This document shows positions 56,001-64,000 of a stretch of DNA of 64,000 nt, in pieces; the stretch's first letter is position 1; the number at the start of each line of letters is the position of its first letter. Origin of the DNA: Solenopsis invicta. Its lineage: Eukaryota; Arthropoda; Insecta; Hymenoptera; Formicidae. The notes beneath the pieces were generated by a model that was not told where the DNA came from, searched no databases, and was given only the letters and a program-made list of their open reading frames with translations. The DNA lies in NCBI RefSeq assembly GCF_016802725.1, contig NC_052670.1, forward strand, positions 16,769,641 through 16,833,640, read 5' to 3'. A program made the position numbers and the translations under genes.

Positions 56001-58706
56001 ATTCCAGATACTGCAACTTATCACCTAAGAAATGACTAGTACAAACAAGCAGAAATAAAATAACAATAGTATCTATACCTAAATCTTTGTACATACACAT
56101 ACAGAATAAAATGTTTTAAATTTATACAGATTTTATACACTTACGAAAATTGTTGGAGACACATTTCAAAACCCAATTTCATTGTATAATCACGTCGTAA
56201 AATATTAAAACTGTCTTTACACACAAGAAAAAGTTCATTTTGCAACAATATAACATTCTTTAAATTTCTATTTGCATAAAAACGCAAGTATTTTATGTAA
56301 CCGATACAACAGATTGCAGACGATGTTAATAATGCTGGCAATATTTTGTGTTCACATAATGAAATGTATGTTGACGAAATTAATATAGTCCCAGTCATAA
56401 TTAATTGTTGCAATGTTAGTCTGTAAACGGAAATTTCATTGTTAAATCAACTTTAATTATCAATTGTATATTTTATAAATTTTATAAAAAAACAAGAATT
56501 GTTACATGAATATCAGCACAAAAAATTGTAAAAACTACAATTTTTTATGATAGCCTCTGTAATAATTTAAAAAATTACATAATTACTTTTTAGAATTGTA
56601 ATTGCACTTGGTTATCAAGCTGTTAATCATAGAAAAATGGTCGCTGAACAAAGTTTCCGCATTTAAAATAGCACTCAACTGCTTTTCAGAAAAGCTCTTC
56701 TCCTACAAAGAATAAATTATAACAATCAATTATACTCACAAGGAACCAATTCGATTCTTTTTAAAATATGTTATTAAACACAAAAAGCCACAAAACACTT
56801 ATGTTTTTATATCGGCTCAATTTGAGAGTTAAAAGGTGAAATAACCTTTCAAAGCTATGGAAGTATTTTGAAAAATATTAAATTTTTGGAAAATTAGAAA
56901 AACAGTAGGTATTTTTCTAGTTAAGATAGAGTTATGTTCTAAGACTTCAATCGTAAATCGGATTGATCGTAATTCAAATAGCATTTTAATTTCTTAAATA
57001 GAGATAAAATAATTATTTGTAAATAGAGAAATTATCATTTTAATAATAAAATAATTATTTTATATAAATAATGTTTTATTTATATTTCATAGAAATGTTT
57101 TATTTATGTAAAATATAAATTTAACATAAATAAAACATTAAACATAATTAGTTTATTACTAAAAACAATTTTGATCTTTGTTTAAAAAATAATACAAAAA
57201 ATTTTTTGAAGATTATAATTAATAGATTTGCTATTATAAAATTAATATTTAATTTTCCACTCTACCTAAATCAGGTAGAAAAAATTAATGTAAAACTATG
57301 TGGATATCTTATATTCCATATTATTGATGTTATACTTCACCATAAGTGTATGCTAATTTAATATAATGGTAATTCCATTGTCATAATGATTCTTATCCCT
57401 TAATGTATACAAATAAAACAAAATAAAAATGGAATAAATCTTTAATACTTTAAAACCAGAAAACAAAATATAAGAAATTATATACGTTTAAATCTTATTG
57501 GGAAAACATACTCTACCTAGGTTAATTTGAATCACTTAATAAAGGTTTAATCAGCTTTGTTATAATACAGTAATTAGTCAATAATATGCCAATCATAAGT
57601 CCAAAAATTTCAAGATCAAGGTAATTGTAAATAGAATGATACCTGTACATAAAAAATCACATTCTTGTCTAAAACATTTTTTCATATATTTTGTTTTGCT
57701 GATAATTACTTGAAATAAAATATAAATGTTACCTTGAAAGGGTTGTTTTATTTCTTAAATCTCAAATTGGGCTGATGTAAAAAAATAAATATGTTTGATT
57801 TTTGTATTTAACAATATTTTAAGAAGAATCAAATTAGTTCAGAATAGTTATTCCTTGTTAGTAGATTGCATGATTACATAAGTCCATTCAAAGCAAAGAT
57901 TACCTGCGTTATCCAAGAATAAAGAGAAAATAATTTTGAATAAATATTTTTTATTATGTTTCTAATATCCTGGAACAATTAGAAAGATACAACATATCAC
58001 AAACATACAATTTATCAAAAATTTGTCAATCTCTTGTATATTTTATAATATAAAAATTCATTACCAGATTGAAATAATGCTTTTGTGGTTTGTCATACGT
58101 TTTTCTGGACACAGATATACTTTCAAAATCGGTGTAACCTAATTTTGAAAGATGCTCGTGAAGAGCACTGCCCTGTAACGTAGATGATATTATTTTTCAT
58201 TATCCTTAATCAATTACAATAATTTTCTATTATTTTTAACCTATTATTTTAAACTTATATTCATTATTCTTAAACAATGATTATTCCTGTGACTCGTTTG
58301 ACAATCAATAATATACATCTATTATTAAACACTTAAAGAAATTACATTAAAAAAAATCTCTTAGTATTTTTAGGGCCACTTGCACCAACGCCGATTAACT
58401 TAACTGCCGGTTAAGGGTCAAAGGTGATTGGTTATTTCAGATCAATTCTACTTAACGACAAATGCGATTGATTAATTCCGATAGAAAAATAAGCAGATTA
58501 AGTTAATTGGCGTTGGTGCAAGTGGCCCTTAGTGTTTGTCGAAATTGTAATGGAACATACGTATGCACGAATATAAATATAACCTTGTTTCTTTGTTTAG
58601 GATAGCAATGTGATCACTTTAAAATCATACATCGCAAATTTAAAAATGAATGGATTTATCGTACTTGTATTACAACATCCTCGTCTTCCTCGTTGATGGC
58701 ATGCAT
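52038..58706 (-). CDS. VEZT: Vezatin-like protein (adherens junction / myosin-binding family)
   Basis: Exons (minus strand): 58706-58665, 58172-58065, 57969-57904, 56702-56587, 56420-56145, 56035-55828, 53315-53095, 53019-52038. All have GT/AG borders and matching phases, about 672 residues. Order: an acidic start MHAINEEDEDVVIQ, then ALHEHLSKLGYTDFE, which matches the vezatin N-terminal LxxLGxTDFE block. Two membrane segments follow near residues 115-165 (exon 5), then the vezatin core in exons 5-7 and an acidic C-terminal tail with the conserved EEYLKSFDEDKDEYLLEQQK coiled region. Vezatin is a membrane protein of cell junctions that binds unconventional myosins; insect versions have also been linked to dynein cargo transport. 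Mammalian vezatin is about 780 residues, so this is somewhat short. Exons 1-4 are short and were found by splice-phase fit. Confidence 0.85.
53095..53315 (-). CDS. VEZT: Vezatin-like exon 7
   Basis: KLYLTYLLVQSEMLYLLAIA, then LAHIIKTLAKELTIYKIKLS. Matches the ALKxLxxLWVAQSSEF stretch of mammalian vezatin across the exon 6/7 junction. Acceptor TTGTAG, phase 2 out at CATAA|GTGAGT. Confidence 0.85.
53585..54461. mobile_element. TTAA-flanked inverted-repeat element in vezatin intron
   Basis: Ends GAGGTAACACCACTGTAGA and TCTATAGTGGTGTTACCTC, with TTAA at both borders (53581-53584, 54462-54465). 877 bp, non-coding. The TTAA target suggests the piggyBac group, but the ends do not start with CCC, so the class is uncertain. 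Confidence 0.7.
54480..55827. other. Rest of vezatin intron 6, no gene
   Basis: AT-rich sequence with a C-rich run near 54567-54590. No coding region, inverted repeats or tandem repeats that I can support. Confidence 0.6.
55828..56035 (-). CDS. VEZT: Vezatin-like exon 6
   Basis: Begins with one base completing Ser, then HFLGDKLQYLESLKTSLIQF and FELPDEIDYQALK. The acceptor was set at GTACTAG, because the nearer TTCTTAG would open a stop codon. Phase 0 out. Confidence 0.8.
56145..56420 (-). CDS. VEZT: Vezatin-like exon 5 (membrane segments)
   Basis: Carries two hydrophobic stretches, LIMTGTILISSTYISL and ILPALLTSSAICCIGY, separated by CEHK. It then has DSFNILRRDYTMKLGFEMCL, like the conserved segment after the vezatin membrane pair. 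Enters and leaves in phase 2 (donor TTTTC|GTAAGT). Confidence 0.85.
56587..56702 (-). CDS. VEZT: Vezatin-like exon 4
   Basis: Begins EKSFSEKQLSAILNAETLFS; amphipathic helix before the membrane segments. Acceptor TTTGTAG, donor AAAAA|GTAATT, leaving phase 2. Confidence 0.75.
56703..57903. other. Vezatin intron 3, no gene
   Basis: About 1.2 kb of AT-rich DNA with repeated ATAATTATTT / AAATAATTAT words. No coding region seen. Confidence 0.6.
57904..57969 (-). CDS. VEZT: Vezatin-like exon 3
   Basis: 22 codons, DIRNIIKNIYSKLFSLYSWI then TQ, phase 0 at both ends (acceptor TTCCAG, donor CAG|GTAATC). Aligns with the IKSWIFF region of mammalian vezatin. Confidence 0.75.
58065..58172 (-). CDS. VEZT: Vezatin-like exon 2
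   Basis: 36 codons, phase 0 at both ends (acceptor TTACAG, donor CTG|GTAATG). Contains GSALHEHLSKLGYTDFESIS, the diagnostic N-terminal vezatin block. Confidence 0.85.
58373..58528. mobile_element. PIF/Harbinger-type MITE (TTA duplication)
   Basis: Ends GGGCCACTTGCACCAACGCC and GGCGTTGGTGCAAGTGGCCC, perfect over 19-20 bases and then continuing imperfectly. TTA at both borders (58370-58372, 58529-58531). 156 bp, in the first intron of the vezatin-like gene. Confidence 0.88.
58665..58706 (-). CDS. VEZT: Vezatin-like exon 1
   Basis: 14 codons, MHAINEEDEDVVIQ, then donor CAA|GTACGA in phase 0. No in-frame upstream ATG is close. The acidic start resembles other vezatins. Confidence 0.7.
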
Positions 58707-58959
58707 CTTTTTTGTTATTATTTCAATTCACTATAAATACAATGCAGATACACATTTTGCTTGTCTGCTTTCCATTTAAATGGCCTCAGGCTCCTGAGTC
58801 CTGTTTACAATAAGTTGCAATAAATGTAGTAAACGTTAAATCGTAAAAAAAATTGTCTAATCACAGTCGTGAGAATGTGAGAAGAAAAATCAACATATTC
58901 AATGCATGTTTTATCGAACTTGCTACCCTAGTTTATAGTTTTCTTTTTCCCTTTAGCTT

Positions 58960-59480
58960 GGAAGAAGAAAGATAAAGTATGAACTAGTGCAGCCAGTACA
59001 GCTGCAAAGAACAGGCCAGGTGTCAGTGCGACCAACGAAGAGCCGTAAAACTCGTGAGTGCTCGTGAGGCATGTGTTTACTCGTTTTGACGTATGATTCC
59101 GCGTGAGATGTTATTATGCGTCGTCTCGTGAATGTCACTCGCGAAAAGTAGTCGCGCGAGGTGCGGGCGGTTGTCCAGCGATCTCTCGTGATTTCGTCGG
59201 ATCGAAAGGTGAGTCGCGCGTGATTTGCGGTACTAAACACAGATCGAACTTCACGGCGTTTGACAGAATGGCATTTCAATTATTTCAAGTCAATGGCAAA
59301 TAGTATCAAGTAATATGTAGCGATTTCGTGCGATTCGCGACTGCACGGGTCGCAGTTTCTCGACGTCATCACGTTAACGTCTTTTTAGACGCTGATTCTG
59401 TGTTCATTTCTGAGCTTCGTGTGTACGTTGTGTTACGATGAGATATAACCTCGTGTGATACTGTCTCAGAGCATTTTATT
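58960..59480. promoter_or_regulatory. GC-richer promoter-like patch upstream of vezatin
   Basis: Base composition and CpG content rise sharply compared with both sides (many CGCG, TCGTG and CGTC words). This is probably the promoter or 5' UTR of the vezatin-like gene. A plus-strand donor-like AAAG|GTGAGT at 59206-59213 leaves room for a divergent transcript. No protein-coding frame is convincing. Confidence 0.4.
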
Positions 59481-59499
59481 ATGCTGTCAATGTGATGAT

Positions 59500-61330
59500 C
59501 GAAAAACCTTGATTTATGCATATATATCCGAAGTTTTTCTTGATAGAAAAAAATTATGGTATTTTACAATATTTTAAAGAATTTTTCATGTTTTAAACTT
59601 ATAAGGATTTATGAAAAAATATCTTGTATCTAATAGTGACTAGCTGTGTCTTGGATAATGTTTTATATATTTTTGTATACCTTAATTTTCTTAAGGGAGA
59701 AATAAAACATTTTTATACAATAATTGTATTTAAATATTGCAAAATATAGTTGTGACAAAGGCAATTAAAAATCTTATTCCACCAATGATTTTACGTATTG
59801 ATATCTTTTACTTATTCCAGTACTTCATTTATTGGAATAAAAGGTAATCACATGCAAAATCATTCACAGGATGAGACTCTTAAATGCCTTTGTCATAACT
59901 ATACTTGGACATTTTCTAGAATACTTAAAAAAAATTTTATTTATAAATATTGAGTATGTAAGTATACAGGATAATTCACATTTATGAATGAAAAGAATTT
60001 AATTGTGTTGATTTTTCAGGCTTTTATTTCAGCAAATTCATTGATTATGATATTATAATTAATATCTTTAACAATATTATATTCAATTAAAATTTAAGGA
60101 AAAACTAGATTGTTCTTGTCTGATAGTCAATCTTTAATAATTCTTAATTAATTTTAATTTGCTAGAACTTCTCTCATATGAAACAGTAGAAATAGGAAGA
60201 GTAAGAAATATTTGAGAACAACATTGATGTTTAAATACATAAGCAATGTTTTTAAAAATGTTATTAGCAGACAATGTATTTTAAATGTTTATTATATATT
60301 TATTTTATTCATTTGAAATCTTTTAGAGAAAATATTTAAAGTTTATTTAGTATTTATATTATAGTAATAATTTACTTGTAATAATAAAAAAATATTTAAC
60401 ATTTACTTAAAAATAATTTAATATATATTTTGCAATATTAAACAAAATGCTGATATTTTAAAGAATTTGTTGCAAAAAATATCACCACATGCTTTAGTGG
60501 TTGAATTGACTATGACATAATATCCATCCTGGAAGTCGGAATGTTCCAGGTTCTAATCCTGGCTGTGTCACGTTTGACAATAAATTCTTTACAGTTTTTT
60601 AAGGGGCGAAAGGATTCTCGCATTTAGATGCTTAGTAGTATCAGTTATTATTAAATTGATTTTTGATTTAATATTGTGATATTACTAATTTTTAGAACAG
60701 TGTTTTAAGACTGAAAATTATTCGGCACCTAGTTTTGTGTACTTCAAATATATAAAATCACACAATAAATATCAGCATTAAGATCTAGCTATGATCTATA
60801 AGGCATTTTGTTTAATGTTGTATTTTCACATACGGGTCAATATCCTATATTTAATTTGATATATTTTATATTAATTATTGATTTAAAGTATTGATATAAA
60901 TAAATATTTATTTTAACATTTATTTAATATTATTCCTCAACTACTAAATTTAGTCTGCAATTATACTTGCGAAGTAGTTTTGTATCTCAAATTGATAAGA
61001 GTTTTAACTGAAATGAAATTCAAGAAATTGGTATTTTTTATCTGGTGTAATTAAATATTCTGAAGCTGTAAGCACCGACGAAATACTATTAAAGATAGCC
61101 AGCCTTACGGGAGTTTGTGTAACTGTTAAATTTTAAATGATCAACTGATAATATAATAGTACTAATTTTATGATTGTTGTTATCCTGATGTTTCGTAGAT
61201 ATGTTTATGTATTTATATCCCAAAAATTCTCAATTTTTATTAAAAACTGTAGTTTTAATATTATTATCTAACAATAAATTTAATTAGCCACAGAGATAAT
61301 AACTGATCAAAAAGAATTGAAATTTTGAAG
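59500..61330. other. Non-coding AT-rich stretch
   Basis: No open frame of note. Apart from the tRNA-like segment near 60.5 kb I see no recognisable feature. Confidence 0.6.
60488..60570 (+). ncRNA. tRNA-like SINE head or decayed tRNA pseudogene
   Basis: An A-box-like TTTAGTGGTTGAATTG is followed about 50 bases later by a B-box-like GGTTCTAATCC (60549-60559), flanked by pairing CCAGGTT...AATCCTGG. It does not fold into a full tRNA by eye, so a tRNA-derived SINE or pseudogene is more likely than a working tRNA. Confidence 0.4.
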
Positions 61331-61337
61331 CAATATA

Positions 61338-62043
61338 CAGGGTGTACCAATAGAATCCGGACAAATTCATTGTGAGTTTTCAGAATCATTTACTTTAATA
61401 AAAAATAACAATTGTATGAAAAATATTTTTATATTTCGGTTAGGGCATTCCTAAAAAACAATTTTATTCTATATAGCCCCCCTCTACTTCGATGACCGCT
61501 TCAATTTTGAGCCGGAAGCGTGCGCATGCCTTTGTCAAAAATTCCACCATACTCGCGAACGATGCCTCAATAATGGTTTTCAGCGACAACGTTAGGACGT
61601 CGAGTCTTGTTGGAGTGTCGCTCAATCACGCACCACACGAAATAATCTAACGGATAAAGTCCGGGCTGTTAGCAGGCCAAAATTTCTTACTCTGACACAT
61701 GTTCGTGTTTTTGAAGAGCTGATTCTGCACTAAGTGGCCGTATAAGAACCTTGTTTGGATTCTTCGAGCCGCATGGCGATAAGTAATTTCGTAAATCGTC
61801 GATTTCGGGTAATTGAAGAACTTTATTATTTTGGTTATGTTACGTCCCGCGCGAAGATTTTCAACAAGCATGGCTCTCCGGTTATATTCTGGACACTGCT
61901 TAACCAGCTCGGCCATGACAAAGTTATGTTTTTGTTCCTAATGAATGAGGCTTACTTGAATGCTATCTAGTTGCCGGCTCACAAGTTTTTATATGGTGAA
62001 AATTTTAATTTGAAAATTGTCCGGATTCTACTGGTACACCTTG
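61338..62043 (-). mobile_element. Internally deleted mariner-like element
   Basis: Ends CAGGGTGTACCAATAGAATC and GATTCTACTGGTACACCTTG, about 28-base inverted repeats; TA at both borders (61336-61337, 62044-62045). Minus-strand remnants of a transposase remain: a helix-turn-helix-like start MAELVKQCPEYNRRAMLVEN, then an abrupt join to FWPANSPDFIR, which resembles the WPxNSPDLNP region near the third catalytic residue. The middle of the gene, including two catalytic residues, is deleted. 706 bp; non-autonomous. Confidence 0.82.
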
Positions 62044-62045
62044 TA

Positions 62046-63840
62046 TATGTTACTGCATAAGTATGCATACTTGTTTATGAAGTATTTAGTATTTGTATAA
62101 TAAAAAATCAAGATTTTAATAATATAATACTCAAATAGGTATTTGTATTAATAATTGCAAAGTTTTATCTATAGTCGATAATGTTATCGCTCTTTAATTA
62201 CCTCCGAACCCACTAGGCCCACTTAGCGGTTACAAAAATTACCCATGGCCGGCCGTCTTTAATAATATTTTGTTGGTGCTATAAGATAATCATTTATTAT
62301 AAATATAACAGAACATAAAATTTATAGGGTTTTTGATAACATTAATTTTAGAATAATTTTTAAAATAACTTTTTTTTTTAAATAAATAAATATTCTACGC
62401 GATAAATGCTTAAATTCATGATAGATCATTCCTCGAATATAAAAAAAGCAATGACCATGATTTTTATTTTTAAACGATTTTTGCGATCTTTTTTGCTACG
62501 AGAGTCACCAATCTGCTTCTATTTTTCACTCTGTTTTTTTGTTCAACAATTTCTGAGATTTTTTTATCGAGTTTTATGAGAAATTTGATGTTGATTCTTT
62601 GCTTGGTTAAAACATCTTGCTCCATCAATCGCTCAGAAAACATGTGTTTACTGGTAGAAAAATAAAAAAAAACTTGCACTTATGACTCATAAAGCTTCGC
62701 TTTAGACGTTAAACCAATAAATATATTCTATCACACTAGGCATTCTTACAGTGTTGCTTTATCGGTAAAAATATTCAGTGCACGAACTTTTTGTCCATAT
62801 CTTGTATACTTTGTAATGCTAAGTCTATATCTTATACATATGTCTATAACTAATGGAGTGCTAAAAGAAACGTATAACGTGGAAATGTTCAATTTTAGCT
62901 TTTTAATTTTATTTTTTTGTTCACTACATAAAAATATTTTATTATTTTATTTATTAATTTATTTTATAATTAACTTTTCCCCATAGCTGTTTGAGTTTTG
63001 TTACTAGACTCAATTTCTTAGATTCTTTTTTGGGTTATGTTGCGAAAATATTAATTGGGATGCTCTGGTATATACGCTGCACCTAAGAAAAATTTCATTT
63101 ATTAAATATTATTTATTATGTTTAAAAAAAAAATAAATTAAAGTTTATTAGGGAATATGAATGATAAATTATATACGAAGTAATAATAATGCAATAATGA
63201 ACAAGTGTAGGTTTAATACAAATAGTAATAGAATGCAAATACATGTATTTTGTGTTCTCTGCACAAGCGTAAGTACTGTTTTCCAGTTACGAAACGTCTG
63301 TACTACGGTATAAATACCATGCGCTCAAAATATTATATATTTCAAATTGGTGGAATATACAAGACAAACAAAGCTAAACAAAGAGTACAAAAACTAAGAA
63401 CTTATATTTTGCTATATTTTATTTTGTATTATTCTTTTATACTTATATGCATTTACGAAATAACTATTAAACAGGTCGTAATATATGATTATACTAACTT
63501 ATTACATGAAAAAATCAATTCAACTGACAAAGGTTTTGTTAATATTAATAATAAAAAACTGAAATCGTAACTAATCATTACTAATAAATAAGATATTTAT
63601 TACTTCAGCATTATACAAGAAGTGACTTGGTTTACATTTATCCTTAACTCACGTATCTATCTATACCTCGCACGATTACCTTTTTAAATCTACCCTTTTT
63701 CCTAACTTTACTTTGGTTTAACACATTACTAATATAATATAAAGGCTCATAACAGAATGCGAGATAATTACTTTTACTCTTTTTATTTTTTCTGACTCCT
63801 GCGGCGTAAATCCCTGCACGATGTAATCAGAGTTATCCTA
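62046..63840. other. Non-coding AT-rich stretch
   Basis: No supported gene. A 106-codon plus-strand frame at 63250-63570 has AT-driven composition (Ile, Tyr, Lys) and no recognisable motif, so I do not call it. Confidence 0.55.
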
Positions 63841-63844
63841 TTAA

Positions 63845-63987
63845 GGCCAGTATTCATAGTTGATTCTTATTTTAAGATCGTCTTAAGTAACGTCTTAAGA
63901 TGCTAATACGGCTCTGATTGGTTGATGGCATCTTAAAGTGATACTTAAGATGATCTTAAATATAAGAATCGACTATGAATACCGACC
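63845..63987. mobile_element. MITE with GGCCAGTATTCATAG-type ends, TAA duplication
   Basis: Ends GGCCAGTATTCATAGTTGAT and ATCGACTATGAATACCGACC (imperfect complements), with internal CTTAAGAT / ATCTTAAG pairing. TAA at both borders (63842-63844, 63988-63990). The 3-bp AT-rich target fits the PIF/Harbinger type. Confidence 0.8.
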
Positions 63988-64000
63988 TAAATATGAAACA

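Noticed and set aside
60488..60570. Functional tRNA gene
   Set aside because: Only A- and B-box-like words fit; acceptor and anticodon stems do not pair convincingly.
63250..63570. 106-codon plus-strand open frame
   Set aside because: AT-driven composition, no motif, no splice or promoter context; could be chance in AT-rich DNA.

Overview
This window is nuclear DNA from an insect. The genes have introns with canonical GT/AG borders, the non-coding DNA is very AT-rich, and the intergenic DNA is packed with small inverted-repeat transposons. A hymenopteran, perhaps an ant, is my guess from the overall character; the sequence does not prove it.

Two protein genes are visible, both on the minus strand. 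(1) The heavy chain of cytoplasmic dynein 1 (Dhc64C/DYNC1H1) fills about 35.7 kb down to base 1. I could join 18 exon positions with matching splice phases, giving about 4,240 residues from the initiator ATG into the region just after AAA6. The C-terminal end lies beyond base 1. (2) A vezatin-like gene occupies 52.0-58.7 kb in 8 exons with matching phases (about 672 residues).

The most interesting gene-level feature is a pair of homologous exons in the dynein gene, at 8233-8428 and 6091-6289. Both encode the end of stalk coiled coil 1 and the first helices of the microtubule-binding domain. Both enter in phase 1 and leave in phase 2, so including both shifts the frame. They therefore look like mutually exclusive exons that give two motors with different track-binding tips.

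The DNA between the two genes (about 35.7-50.4 kb) is a nest of transposons. It contains an inverted duplication just upstream of the dynein start, many short palindromic elements, a tandem array of palindromic units, three hairpins with related loops (two almost identical) but different stems, and an 8.1 kb composite. The composite is a PIF/Harbinger-type element flanked by TTA. Inside it lies a Tc1-type long-inverted-repeat element, and inside that a nearly complete 6.3 kb LINE. The LINE has a gag-like ORF1 with zinc knuckles and an ORF2 with endonuclease, reverse transcriptase and RNase H. Its ORF2 is broken only at two homopolymer runs.

Dynein and vezatin introns carry further piggyBac-like (TTAA), hAT-like (8-bp duplication), Tc1/mariner-like (TA) and Harbinger-like (TTA/TAA) non-autonomous elements. 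From 58.7 to 64 kb there is a GC-richer promoter-like patch upstream of vezatin, an internally deleted mariner copy, a tRNA-like SINE head and a terminal MITE, but no other gene I can support.
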